Shown: one piece after another, positions 54,815 to 63,396 of the stretch
How the letters are laid out: every line of letters starts with the position of its first letter
Numbering within the stretch: position 1 is the stretch's first letter
NCBI RefSeq assembly: GCF_035581345.1
Contig: NZ_CP141608.1
Span: 2,448,501 to 2,512,500 of the forward strand
Length of the DNA stretch: 64,000 nt
Direction: 5' to 3'
Origin: Pseudomonas sp. JQ170C
GTDB taxonomy: Bacteria > Pseudomonadota > Gammaproteobacteria > Pseudomonadales > Pseudomonadaceae
The notes under the pieces: generated by a model
The model's database searches: none
Told to the model about the DNA's origin: nothing
What the model saw: the letters and a program-made list of their open reading frames with translations, nothing else
Made by a program: the position numbers and the translations under genes

Positions 54815-55531
54815 CTATTCCAACAGCTTCGGACCAGCATCCTGACCAATCAAAGGGTTCTCAGCATCGGTTTGCAGTTGCTCTGCTCGGGCTTGCGACT
54901 TCCAAGCAATCCCGGCCAGCTCTTTGATTGCTTCAACAATCGGTTTCGCGCCTTCGCCAAGCTTGCCAAGGGCTACACCAGCATCCCCCATCAACTCATA
55001 GAATTTGCTGATATCCGACATTTTCTTATGAAGCTCTGACTGCATTTTCTCCAGTCGTTTGAGCATGCGTTGCTTGTGCCCAGCATCCAGCTCTGTATTT
55101 GCGGCTACCAACTCACGAAGCTGGTTTATCAATTGCTGAATACGCTTCAAATCCCCGTCAGTGAATTCGTAACCAAAGCCACTGGACACCGAGATAGCGA
55201 ATCGCTTTTTGAGGCTATCGAGCTTGCTTGCCGAAGTCTGCCCTACCAATTCTTCCTGTGCATCCTGTAGAAATCTCCGCAACTCGTTGCAAACGACCCC
55301 CATGCTCCCGTCTACATCGGGATGACGTACCCTATGCGAAATCAGTTGGTCTTCCTCAAGCTGCAAAAGTAGTGCAGCTCCCTCAAGCAATAAAGCGTGT
55401 TCATCTTCTGACCAGTTGCCTGATGAGCCAGTCATCATCTCGATTCGCGTCAGAACAAAACGACACGCCGTCAATGCACCATCAATAGGATTGTCGCGTA
55501 CTTTCTGAAGGACATCATTTGGGATCGCCAT
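54815..55531 (-). CDS. Coiled-coil protein of unknown function (element right side)
   Basis: 238 residues, acidic, almost fully helical, no membrane segment or signal peptide. The centre (about 120-190) has heptads (LINQLRELVAANTELDAGHK; MLKRLEKMQSELHKKMSDI), and the end carries GKLGEGAKPIVEAIKELAGIAWK. No known family. It is divergent from the membrane winged-helix gene with only 14 bp between starts, so the two probably share a control region. Confidence 0.7.
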   Translation of the reverse strand: MAIPNDVLQKVRDNPIDGALTACRFVLTRIEMMTGSSGNWSEDEHALLLEGAALLLQLEEDQLISHRVRHPDVDGSMGVVCNELRRFLQDAQEELVGQTSASKLDSLKKRFAISVSSGFGYEFTDGDLKRIQQLINQLRELVAANTELDAGHKQRMLKRLEKMQSELHKKMSDISKFYELMGDAGVALGKLGEGAKPIVEAIKELAGIAWKSQARAEQLQTDAENPLIGQDAGPKLLE

Positions 55532-55545
55532 AGCTCATCCATCAT

Positions 55546-56241
55546 GTGAGTGAATGGCTATCACTTTGCCACACGGCTCAGGATGGGTGGAAGCTGCTCA
55601 TGAACGAAGCGCAGGAGCACATCGGCAATACTGGCCTGTGCCCGCTCGCGGCCTGCCATCACCCGTTAGCCTCTGATAGCATCTGGCTTTCATCAGGTTA
55701 TTGGGCGAATGCGGTGAAGAAAGTATTCGGGTGGGTGCTTGGTACTGTGCTGGCGGTGCCTATAACAAAATGGGTTGAGGGTGAGCTGAATCTGTCGTTT
55801 TTCAGTCCCGCAATTTCGGGGCTTTGGGGCTGGCTCAAGGGTATTGCCAACTGGTTTGCGAGAGACGTTTCTCTCCCGTTCTGGCTGCTGATGCTCATGA
55901 TCGTACTCATGGTGGCCTTGGCCGTACCTGTTGGGCTGCTGATTTACGCCCGGTATGAAAAGGGAGAGGCTCCGGCTGGTGCGCCCCTGACAGACGACCA
56001 AAACCTCGCATTCGTTATCATCGGGAAAGCGATTCAAGAAGGGTATGAGCCTGGGTTTGACGATGTGCTCAGGCACTCGCGGCTGTCCAGAATTGCAACG
56101 CAGAACGCTCTAGAGCACCTTACAGCCGTGGGACTCATCCGTCCTGTAAGTGCTCCTTTTGGGCGGCGATATGCGGAACTGACCGCACTTGGCCGTAAGC
56201 ACTTCCTTGAGCTGGAAGCTTCGAGCAAATCAGACTACTAA
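55546..56241 (+). CDS. Membrane protein with C-terminal winged-helix domain (element right end)
   Basis: 231 residues from GTG 55546; the first ~55 residues look poorly conserved, and a later start near 55600 or 55713 is possible. Two hydrophobic segments (about 57-72 VFGWVLGTVLAVPITKW; 107-133 LLMLMIVLMVALAVPVGLLIY), then a winged helix (IATQNALEHLTAVGLIRPV...YAELTALGRKHFLE). It matches in architecture the protein at 45795-46409. Its stop lies 15 bp before the attR core. Confidence 0.68.
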   Translation: MSEWLSLCHTAQDGWKLLMNEAQEHIGNTGLCPLAACHHPLASDSIWLSSGYWANAVKKVFGWVLGTVLAVPITKWVEGELNLSFFSPAISGLWGWLKGIANWFARDVSLPFWLLMLMIVLMVALAVPVGLLIYARYEKGEAPAGAPLTDDQNLAFVIIGKAIQEGYEPGFDDVLRHSRLSRIATQNALEHLTAVGLIRPVSAPFGRRYAELTALGRKHFLELEASSKSDY

Positions 56242-56275
56242 ATTGCAGCTTTTTATATGCAGATGGCCTTCGTGG
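56241..56275 (+). other. attR of the integrated element
   Basis: Element arm AATTGCAGCTTTTTAT, shared ATGC (56257-56260), then the host half AGATGGCCTTC. The uninterrupted attB would read CACCATGCAGATGGCC in atoE codons 68-72. Confidence 0.88.
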
Positions 56276-57483
56276 TCATCGGCGGTTATGTGGTGGCCAG
56301 TTCGCCCCCTGCGGTCAAGCTGATCGACCGCCTGGCGCGCATCCCCAAGAACGGCCGTTCGGCGGTGTGCTGGGTGGCGTTGATCTCGATGGTGGCCTCG
56401 TTGCTCAACTGGGGCCTGTCGCTGGTGTTCGGCGGCCTGCTGGTGCGCGCCCTGGCGCGGCGCACCGACCTGCACATGGACTACCGCGCAGCCGGCGCTG
56501 CCGCCTACCTGGGCCTGGGTGCGGTGTGGGCCCTGGGCCTGTCGTCCTCGGCGGCGCAGTTGCAGGCCAACCCGGCCAGCCTGCCGCCTTCGATCCTGGC
56601 GATCACCGGGGTGATCCCGTTCACCGAGACCATCTTCCTCTGGCAATCCGGCGTGCTGCTGGCCGCATTGGTGGTGGTGTCGCTGGTAGTGGCCTATGCC
56701 ACTGCACCGGGGCCAACCAGTGCCCGTAGCGCCGAGGCCTGCGGTGTGGACCCGAGCTTTTCGGCCCCGCCACCGCCCAAGCGCACCCGCCCGGGCGAAT
56801 GGCTGGAATACAGCCCGATCCTGACCCTGCTGCTGGTAGCCCTGGCCGCCGGCTGGCTGTACAACGAATTCGCCACCAAGCCTGCAATCACGGCGATTTC
56901 CGGGCTCAACACCTATAACCTGCTGTTCATCATGCTCGGTGCCTTGCTGCACTGGCGCCCGCGCAGTTTCCTCGATGCGGTGGCCCGCGCAGTACCGACC
57001 ACCACCGGCGTGCTGATCCAGTTCCCGCTGTACGGCTCGATCGCCGCGATCCTTACCCAGGTCAAGGGCGTGGATGCCGAAACCCTGGCCCACCATATCT
57101 CGACCTTCTTCGTGCAGATCGCCTCCCACGACACCTACGCGCTGCTGATGGGCATCTATTCGGCGGTGCTGGGCTTCTTCATCCCCTCCGGTGGCGGCAA
57201 GTGGATCATCGAGGCGCCGTACGTGATGCTGGTGGCCAATGACCTGCAGTACCACCTGGGCTGGGCGGTGCAGATCTACAACGCCGCCGAGGCGCTGCCG
57301 AACCTGATCAACCCGTTCTACATGCTGCCGCTGCTGGGTGTACTGGGCCTGAAGGCGCGGGACCTGATCGGTTTCTCCTTCGTGCAGTTGCTGGTGCACA
57401 TTCCGCTGGTGCTGTTCCTGTTGTGGTTGCTGGGCACCACCTTGCAGTACACGCCGCCGGTAATGCCGACACCGGCTGGCTGA
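56257..57483 (+). pseudogene. atoE: atoE 3' fragment (short-chain fatty acid transporter)
   Basis: The remaining ~407 codons of AtoE after the element, in the frame of the 5' fragment. Multiple membrane helices and the family segments NWGLSLVFGGLLVRALARR and GFFIPSGGGKWIIEAPY are intact, with no further stops, which suggests recent insertion. A Met at the junction opens the frame, but no ribosome site precedes it (AGCTTTTTAT), so translation is doubtful. Confidence 0.92.
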
Positions 57484-57500
57484 TTGCATTGCCGCAAACG

Positions 57501-57528
57501 AAAACGCCCTGCAGTGCAGGGCGTTTTT
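57501..57528. terminator. Bidirectional rho-independent terminator after atoE
   Basis: AAAACGCCCTGCAGTGCAGG followed by GCGTTTTT: a 10-bp palindromic stem with A and T tracts on either side, serving atoE and the convergent CMD gene. Confidence 0.92.
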
Positions 57529-57543
57529 CATGGGGCGTGGGAC

Positions 57544-57981
57544 TCAGCTCGGGATCATCGCAAAGCCGACGCCGAAACGGTTCCAGGCGTTGATGGTGGC
57601 AACGGCCAGGGTCAGGTTGGCCACTTCGGCCTCGCTGAAGTGCTCCAGCAGCTCACGGTACTGATGCTCTGGCGCGCGCAGGTCGGGCAGGCGGGTCAGG
57701 CTTTCGGTCCAGGCCAGGGCGGCGCGCTCGCGGGGGCTGAAATAGGCGGTTTCTTCCCAGACGCTCAGGGTCTGCAGGCGGGCCTCGGTTTCGCCGGCCT
57801 TGCGGGCATCGTTGGCGTGCATGTTGACGCAGTAGGCGCAGCCGTTGATTTGCGAGGCACGCAGGCGGATCAGCTCCAGCAGCGAGTTTTCCAGCCCCGA
57901 CTTGCCCAGGGCCATTTCCAGGCCGACCATGGCTTTATAGGCCTCGGGTGCGTGTTTGGCCCATTCGATTCGGTTGCTCAT
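57544..57981 (-). CDS. Carboxymuconolactone decarboxylase/AhpD-family protein
   Basis: 145 residues with the AhpD-like active site GCAYCVNMH (Cys48, Cys51, His55) preceded by ELIRLRASQ. Proteins of this group reduce peroxides through the CxxC pair. The start MSNRIEW is the family's usual one. It lies on the same strand as the MocR regulator with about 90 bp between, so the regulator may control it. Confidence 0.88.
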   Translation of the reverse strand: MSNRIEWAKHAPEAYKAMVGLEMALGKSGLENSLLELIRLRASQINGCAYCVNMHANDARKAGETEARLQTLSVWEETAYFSPRERAALAWTESLTRLPDLRAPEHQYRELLEHFSEAEVANLTLAVATINAWNRFGVGFAMIPS

Positions 57982-58072
57982 CTTGCTTGCTCCAGTCAGG
58001 TCCGCGTCAGGCGGCGATGGCACTACCTTAGCGCTGTGCAGGCCATGCCCGAATAGCCAATTGCGGCGAATG

Positions 58073-59515
58073 TCAGGAGGCCAATCCGTCGAGGCGTTGC
58101 AGGGTATCGCGCAACCGGTCCAGGGCCGGGTCGATGTCCAGCAGTTCGATGGCGCCAAAGCCGATCAACAGCCCCGAACGCGGCGGTGCTCCGGCATAGA
58201 AAGGCGCCAGCGCATACAGCCCGACTTCGACCTTGCGCGCCATGTCGATGACGAACTGCACGTCCAAGTCGCCCTTGGCCAGGGCACTGAGGTGGTAGCC
58301 GGCGGTGGCTGGAATCACCTCGAACCAGGGTGCCAGGTCGCCTTGCAGGCGCTGGACGATCCGCGCGCGCCGTGCGGCGTACACCTCATGCACACGGCGG
58401 ATGTGCTTGAGCAGCGAACCCTCGCTGATGAACCGGGCCAGGGCCCACTGGTTCAGGGTCGGGGTGTGCCAGTCGGTCAGTTGCTTGGCGATGCACAACG
58501 CCTCGCGCAGCGCCGGCGGTGCAATGGTGTAGCCCAGGCGCAGCTCCGGCAGCAAGGTCTTGGAGAAGGTCCCGACATAGGCCACCAGGCCGTGACGGTC
58601 CATGCTCTGCAACGAGTCGGTAGGCCGGCCTTCGTAGCGGAACTCGCTGTCGTAGTCGTCTTCGATGATGATCGCGCCCAAGGCCGCCGCGCGTGCGAGC
58701 AAGGCCTCGCGACGCGCCTGGCTCATGGGCATGCCCAGCGGGAACTGATGCGAAGGGGTCACGTAGATCAACCGGGTTCCGTCGCGGATCTGGTCGACGC
58801 ACAGGCCCTCGCTGTCGACCGGCACATATTGAAGCGCGGCGCCCTGGGCCAGGAACAACTGGCGCACCGGGGTGTAGCCGGGGTCTTCCATGGCCACCTG
58901 GCAGCCGGGCTCGATCAGCACCCGGGCGATCAGGTCAAGCGCCTGCTGGGCGCCGTTGCACACCAGCACATCGGCACTGCTGCAGCGTACGCCCCGGGCG
59001 AAGGCGATGTGCCGGGCGATGGCTTCGCGCAGCTCCGGCAGGCCCTGGTGGGCGGCGTAGCGGGCACTGCTGGTGCGGATCTGGCGCAGGGCGTACTGGT
59101 TGCAGCGGCGCCAGTCGTCGAAAGGGAATTGTCCTTTGCTCGATGCGCCGCCGATGAAGTCGTAACGCAGGGTGGCCGAGCGCATGTCGGCCAGCGGATT
59201 GGCCCGGGCCAGCCATTTTTCCAGGGCCTGGGTGCTGGCCAGGGCAATGGACGAGGCAGGTGCCGGTGCGTGGGTGAGGGCGGGGGTGATGAAGGTGCCT
59301 TTGCCCACCTTGCCGCTGAGCAGGTTGTCGTAGGTCAGGCGTGAATAGGCCTCGGCCACGGTCTTGCGTGATACCCCCAGTTGCTCGGCCAGCAGCCGTG
59401 TGGGGGGCAACTGGGTGCCGGCCGCCAGGCGGCCGCTGTCGATACCTTCGCGCAGTTGTCGGTAGAGCTGCTCGGCCAGGCCTTTGCTGCCGTGCAGGCT
59501 GATATGAAGTTCCAT
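58073..59515 (-). CDS. MocR-type regulator (GntR winged helix fused to aminotransferase-like domain)
   Basis: 480 residues. GntR winged helix at about 1-75 (LYRQLREGIDSGRLAAGTQLPPTRLLAEQLGVSRKTV); a linker; then a fold-type I PLP domain (GAQQALDLI; EDPGYTPVRQL; EDDYDSEFRY; YVGTFSKTLLPELRLGY with the PLP lysine). MocR proteins sense PLP-linked ligands, PdxR being the best known. The start at MELHIS is chosen; the longer frame crosses the divergent promoter. It is divergent from the DUF2790 gene. Confidence 0.9.
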   Translation of the reverse strand: MELHISLHGSKGLAEQLYRQLREGIDSGRLAAGTQLPPTRLLAEQLGVSRKTVAEAYSRLTYDNLLSGKVGKGTFITPALTHAPAPASSIALASTQALEKWLARANPLADMRSATLRYDFIGGASSKGQFPFDDWRRCNQYALRQIRTSSARYAAHQGLPELREAIARHIAFARGVRCSSADVLVCNGAQQALDLIARVLIEPGCQVAMEDPGYTPVRQLFLAQGAALQYVPVDSEGLCVDQIRDGTRLIYVTPSHQFPLGMPMSQARREALLARAAALGAIIIEDDYDSEFRYEGRPTDSLQSMDRHGLVAYVGTFSKTLLPELRLGYTIAPPALREALCIAKQLTDWHTPTLNQWALARFISEGSLLKHIRRVHEVYAARRARIVQRLQGDLAPWFEVIPATAGYHLSALAKGDLDVQFVIDMARKVEVGLYALAPFYAGAPPRSGLLIGFGAIELLDIDPALDRLRDTLQRLDGLAS

Positions 59516-59682
59516 GCTGGGGTGAATCCACGCGCCATTGACTGACGCCGAGAGTAACCGATTTGCCCCGGCACTGCCGTTGATCCCCTCGGCCGACGCC
59601 AGGCCAATCGCACGCCACACTTTAAGGGTCGGGGTTCTCCGGCACGCCGGTGAACCTCTTGCACTCAAACAGGAGCGTCGCC

Positions 59683-59937
59683 ATGTACCTGCGAACTCTG
59701 TCGGGCCTGGGCTTGAGCCTTGGCCTGTTGCTGACCGCCAGTGCCCAAGCCGATTCACCTACCGCGGTGTACCACTACGGCATGCCGCTGGACATCGCCC
59801 ACGTGCTGGACATGAGCGAGCCTGCCACTGAACTCTGCGACGTGGTGCAGGCGCGCATGGTCTATGTCGACTCGGCAGGCCAGCAACACACGCTGCAGTA
59901 CCTGAAGTTGGCGCAGGTCTGCAGCGACCACGATTAG
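59683..59937 (+). CDS. DUF2790 small secreted protein
   Basis: 84 residues: signal peptide of about 23 (ending SAQA), then a 60-residue DUF2790-like domain ([38 protein letters not shown]) with two Cys that may form a disulfide. Common in Pseudomonas, function unknown. CAGGAGCG precedes the start. The stop overlaps the 3' end of the DkgB-like gene by 4 bp (convergent). Confidence 0.85.
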   Translation: MYLRTLSGLGLSLGLLLTASAQADSPTAVYHYGMPLDIAHVLDMSEPATELCDVVQARMVYVDSAGQQHTLQYLKLAQVCSDHD

Positions 59938-60737
59938 TCCCAGGCGGGTGCCAGGCTTTCGGGATTGGTCAGGCGCAAGCCGCTGTCCAGCGTCGCGATG
60001 CGAGCCATGTCCTCGTCGTTCAGTGTCAGTTCGCGGGCCTTGAGGTTGCCGGCCAGGTTTTCGCGACGGGTCGAGGACGGGATCACCGCATAGCCCAACT
60101 GCATGGCCCAGGCCAGGGTCACCTGCGCCGGGGTGGCGTTGTGCAGCCTGGCGATCTGCTGGATCACCGGGTCCTGCAGGACTTTGCCGTAGCCCAGGGT
60201 CATGTACGAGGTCACGGCGATGCCCTGGCTGTGCATGAACTCGACCAGGGTGCGGTTCTGCAAGTAGGGGTGCAGTTCGATCTGGTTGGTGGCGATCGCC
60301 TCCTTGCCGACCACCGCGATGGCCTGGCGCAGCAGGTCGATGGTGAAATTGGACACGCCGATCTGGCGGGTCAGGCCCTGGGCACGGGCTTCTGCCAGGG
60401 CCCCCATGAACTCACTGACCGGCACCGCCCCCTTGGGCGACGGCCAATGGATCAGGGTCAGGTCCAGGTAGTCGGTGCGCAGCTTGCTCAGGCTGTCCTT
60501 GAGGCTTGGGATCAGTGCGTCGGCGCCGAGGTTCTCAGTCCAGATTTTGCTGGTCAGGAACAACTGCTCGCGGGGGATGCCGCTGGCGGCCACCGCCTGG
60601 CCGACCTCGGCTTCGTTGCCGTAGATCTGGGCGGTGTCGACGGCACGGTAGCCCAGCGCCAGGGCCTGGCTGACCGAGTCGATGACGACCTGGTCCTTGA
60701 GGCGGAAAGTGCCGAGGCCCAGTAGGGGAATGGACAT
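59934..60737 (-). CDS. dkgB: Aldo/keto reductase, DkgB (2,5-diketo-D-gluconate reductase) type
   Basis: 267 residues with tetrad residues in DTAQIYGNE (Asp, Tyr), LTSKIW (Lys) and LIHWPSP (His), and the C-terminal cofactor segment [14 protein letters not shown]. DkgB reduces 2,5-diketogluconate and methylglyoxal-like carbonyls with NADPH. AAGGAG lies 8 nt before the start at 60737. It is divergent from a TetR regulator 137 bp away, which probably controls it. Confidence 0.88.
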   Translation of the reverse strand: MSIPLLGLGTFRLKDQVVIDSVSQALALGYRAVDTAQIYGNEAEVGQAVAASGIPREQLFLTSKIWTENLGADALIPSLKDSLSKLRTDYLDLTLIHWPSPKGAVPVSEFMGALAEARAQGLTRQIGVSNFTIDLLRQAIAVVGKEAIATNQIELHPYLQNRTLVEFMHSQGIAVTSYMTLGYGKVLQDPVIQQIARLHNATPAQVTLAWAMQLGYAVIPSSTRRENLAGNLKARELTLNDEDMARIATLDSGLRLTNPESLAPAWD

Positions 60738-60874
60738 GGGAAGGCTCCTTGGGAAGTGAGGCGTGCAGTATTGCGACTGTTCGACGTGGGAAAAATCCCC
60801 GTTACAACACAACTTTTTTGCCTGCGCCGCACGAATCCGCCAAGCCTGGTGGTAGCCTTGCAGGGTCTGTCGCA

Positions 60875-61507
60875 ATGGATTTGGTCATGACCCGGCACAA
60901 GCTCAGCATTCGTCAACGCAATGTTGACAACATCCTCCTGGCGGCCGAACAGGTCTTCGCCGAAAAAGGCTTCGCCGGCACGGCCATGGCCGACATTGCC
61001 GAGGCGGCGCAATTGCCGCGCAGCAATGTGCATTACTACTTCAGCACCAAGGCCGAGCTGTACCAGGCGGTGCTGTTTGGCCTGCTTGATGTGTGGAAGC
61101 AGGATGCCTTGTGCTTCGAGCTCTACGATGATCCGCGCATCGTGCTGTCGAGCTATATCCGCGCCAAGATGATTCATTCGCGGACCCGGCCGTATGGCTC
61201 CAAGGTGTGGGCCAACGAGATCATCCATGGTGCGCCGAATCTTGGCGCGGCGCTGGATGATCCGCTGTATGGCTGGGCGAAGATGAAAGAGGCCAAGATC
61301 CGCCAGTGGATCGAGGATGGCCGGATCCTGGCGGTGGAGCCGTCGGGGTTGTTGTACATGATCTGGGCGTCGACCCAGCACTATGCGGATTTCAGCCACC
61401 AGGTGGGGTTGCTCAACGATCACCAGCCGCTGACCGACCTGCAATTCGAGCGGGCGGTGCAGACAGTCACCAGCGTGATTCTGCGCGGAATCGGGCTTGA
61501 ACCGTAG
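60875..61507 (+). CDS. TetR-family regulator (RutR-like C-terminus)
   Basis: 210 residues. The TetR helix-turn-helix is at about 15-60 ([44 protein letters not shown]); the C-terminal domain has the TetR_C_6 features ([32 protein letters not shown]) seen in RutR. ATG 60887 is an alternative start. Divergent from dkgB. Its stop TAG (61505-61507) is part of a REP. Confidence 0.88.
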   Translation: MDLVMTRHKLSIRQRNVDNILLAAEQVFAEKGFAGTAMADIAEAAQLPRSNVHYYFSTKAELYQAVLFGLLDVWKQDALCFELYDDPRIVLSSYIRAKMIHSRTRPYGSKVWANEIIHGAPNLGAALDDPLYGWAKMKEAKIRQWIEDGRILAVEPSGLLYMIWASTQHYADFSHQVGLLNDHQPLTDLQFERAVQTVTSVILRGIGLEP

Positions 61508-61575
61508 GAGCGGGCTTGCCCCGCGATAGCGGTGTATCAGTCACATCGCATCGCGGGGCAAGCCCGCTCCTACCA
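61503..61575. repeat. Inverted REP pair at the TetR stop codon
   Basis: GTAGGAGCGGGCTTGCCCCG and its inverted partner, spacer GGTGTATCAGTCACATCGC. The GTAG foot supplies the stop codon of the TetR gene. Confidence 0.9.
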
Positions 61576-61578
61576 GGG

Positions 61579-62058
61579 TTATCGGCCGGCGAATGCTTTC
61601 AGGCCTTCGCCTTCCAGGCGGTAGCGCACCCATTCATCCTGGGGCTGGGCACCCAGTGAACGGTAGAACTGGATCGCCGGTTCGTTCCAGTCCAGTACGC
61701 TCCATTCCAGGCGCCCGCAGTGGTTGTCGCAGGCTTCCTGGGCGATGTGGCGCAGCAAGGTCTTGCCCGCGCCACCGCCACGCTGCTGCGGGGTGATGTA
61801 CAGGTCTTCGAGGTAGATGCCGTTGCGCCCCAGCCAGGTCGAGTAACTGTAGAAGTACACCGCGTAGCCAATGGCCTGGCCGTCGCGCTCGCAGATCAGG
61901 CTCTTGGCCTTGGCGCCATCGTCGAACAGGGTGCGCTCGACATCTTCTACCGAGGCGACCACTTCATGGCGGGCACGTTCGTAGTCGGCCAGTTCAGTGA
62001 TGAAGGCAAGGATGCGAGCAGCGTCTTCGCGCCGGGCAGGGCGGATGTGCAGGGTCAT
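61579..62058 (-). CDS. GNAT-family N-acetyltransferase
   Basis: 159 residues with the acetyl-CoA-binding motif A LEDLYITPQQRGGGAGKTLLRHIA at about 87-110 and the N-terminal HIRPARREDAARILAFITELADYE. It resembles diamine/spermidine-type acetyltransferases, but the substrate is not certain. Convergent with the TetR gene across a REP pair; divergent from the Tam-like gene. Confidence 0.87.
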   Translation of the reverse strand: MTLHIRPARREDAARILAFITELADYERARHEVVASVEDVERTLFDDGAKAKSLICERDGQAIGYAVYFYSYSTWLGRNGIYLEDLYITPQQRGGGAGKTLLRHIAQEACDNHCGRLEWSVLDWNEPAIQFYRSLGAQPQDEWVRYRLEGEGLKAFAGR

Positions 62059-62151
62059 GGCGGGCGTCCGTGTGGGGCTGGAAAGGCGTTTATCCTACAA
62101 GGTAGGCGCGGGCTACAATCGCATTTCACACCGATTACCAAGGACCCTGCA

Positions 62152-62916
62152 ATGACCTGGTCAGCCGAGCAATACAGCACCTTCGAGAACGAACGCACCC
62201 GGCCGGTGCGCGACCTGGTGGCAGCACTGCCGAAACGGGCCGTTCGCACCGCCATCGACCTTGGCTGTGGCCCGGGCAATTCGACCCAGGTGCTGGCCGA
62301 GCGGTATCCCGAGGCGGCCGTCACGGGGCTGGACAGTTCCCGGGACATGCTCGCCGCCGCCCGCCAGCGCTTGCAGGGCATTGAGTTCGAGCTGGGCGAT
62401 ATCGGCACCTGGACAGCCCCTCAGGGCATGGACGTGATCCTGGCCAACGCCTCGTTGCAGTGGCTGCCCGATCACGCGCTGCTGTATCCGCATCTGGCCA
62501 GGCAACTGTGCCAAGGGGGCAGCCTGGCCATCCAGACCCCGGACAACCTCGACGAGCCGGCCCACCGCCAGGCCCGGGAGATTGCCAGCCGTGGCCCCTG
62601 GGCCGACAAGATCGGCGCGATCAAGCACCCGCCACGCCATAGCGCCGCCTTTTACTACGATGTGCTCAGCCCGCACTGTCGCCAGGTCGATGTCTGGCGC
62701 ACCACCTATTACCACCCCCTGATGGGCGGTGCCCAGGCGGTGGTGGAGTGGTTCAAGGGGTCGGCGCTGCGGCCTTACCTGGCGGCACTGGACGAGCAGG
62801 AGCAGGCGGATTTCCTCCAGCTTTATCTGCAGGCCATGGAGCACGACTACCCGGCGGCGGCCGACGGCAAGGTGCTGCTGCCGTTCCCACGCCTGTTCAT
62901 CGTCGCCACGCGCTGA
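62152..62916 (+). CDS. tam: Trans-aconitate 2-methyltransferase-like protein
   Basis: 254 residues. Starts MTWSAEQYSTFENERTRPVRDL, the Tam family N-terminus; SAM motif I IDLGCGPGNST lies at about 39-49, then LDSSRDML and ANASLQWLPDH. Tam methylates trans-aconitate formed spontaneously from cis-aconitate, avoiding aconitase inhibition. AAGGA is about 8 nt before the start. The 3' end overlaps the convergent DUF2784 gene by 20 bp. Confidence 0.88.
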   Translation: MTWSAEQYSTFENERTRPVRDLVAALPKRAVRTAIDLGCGPGNSTQVLAERYPEAAVTGLDSSRDMLAAARQRLQGIEFELGDIGTWTAPQGMDVILANASLQWLPDHALLYPHLARQLCQGGSLAIQTPDNLDEPAHRQAREIASRGPWADKIGAIKHPPRHSAAFYYDVLSPHCRQVDVWRTTYYHPLMGGAQAVVEWFKGSALRPYLAALDEQEQADFLQLYLQAMEHDYPAAADGKVLLPFPRLFIVATR

Positions 62917-63262
62917 AGCACAGCCACAGGTAGATCACCGCATTGACCAGCACCACCACGCCCCCGAGCAGCCACTGGATGCCCGGGGTCAGGCCGGCAG
63001 GGTAGATGATCGGCCAGATGTAGTGCTCGACAAAGCCGCCCGCATAACCTGCCAGGCCGGCGGCCTCGCGCAGGCTGTTTTCCCAGTCGGTCAGCGGGCA
63101 GGGCAGGTGCAGGAACTCCACGGCGATGCCCCAGCACATCGCCGGCAGGTGCCACCACACGGCGCCGCGCCACTTGAGTGCCAACAGGCCACCCAGCAGC
63201 ACGAACACAATGAACAGCAGATGAAACAGCACCAGACCATCGGCGCCCAGGCGGTAGAGCAT
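62897..63262 (-). CDS. DUF2784 membrane protein
   Basis: 121 residues with three or four membrane helices (LVLFHLLFIVFVLLGGLLAL; VVWWHLPAMCWGIAVEF-like; IQWLLGGVVVLVNAVIYLWLCF) and the DUF2784 strings CPLTDWENSLREAAG and GFVEHYIWPIIYP. Function unknown. The start MLYRLGADG is the family's normal one; a longer frame upstream lacks support. Confidence 0.85.
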   Translation of the reverse strand: MLYRLGADGLVLFHLLFIVFVLLGGLLALKWRGAVWWHLPAMCWGIAVEFLHLPCPLTDWENSLREAAGLAGYAGGFVEHYIWPIIYPAGLTPGIQWLLGGVVVLVNAVIYLWLCFSAWRR

Positions 63263-63351
63263 GGCAATGGGTTCCACGCGTCTTGGGTGTGTACGCACCA
63301 TCATAGAAGCATTCACCCACGGCACGCTGTGTTCCGGTCACAGGCAAAACG

Positions 63352-63386
63352 ACGAGGGAGGATCAATGATCCTCCCTCGTTTTTTA
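63352..63386. terminator. Terminator between preA and the DUF2784 gene
   Basis: GACGAGGGAGGATCAATGAT with CCTCCCTCG forms a strong stem; T6 follows on the plus strand and the minus strand has CGTTTTG after it. Sited just after the preA stop. Confidence 0.8.
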
Positions 63387-63396
63387 CACCCGCGGG

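Larger units (their letters stand above)
43905..56260 (+). mobile_element. 12.35 kb serine-integrase genomic element inserted in atoE
   Basis: The element runs from attL (ATGC at 43905-43908) to attR (ATGC at 56257-56260). It reads visibly more AT-rich than the flanks and interrupts atoE exactly in frame. Joining its ends gives an attP with arms TTGCAGC and GCTGCAA, a 30-bp perfect-armed site centred on AT of ATGC. Contents: large serine integrase, small serine recombinase, Rap1a/Tai-like protein, two membrane winged-helix proteins, an HNH-like protein, a tape-measure operon and a coiled-coil protein. There is no capsid, terminase, lysis, replication or conjugation gene that I recognise, so it is neither a complete prophage nor an ICE. 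Confidence 0.92.

Noticed and set aside
43974..56241. Complete prophage
   Set aside because: Only a tape-measure-like protein and an HNH-like protein recall phages. Capsid, portal, terminase, lysis and repressor genes are not recognisable.
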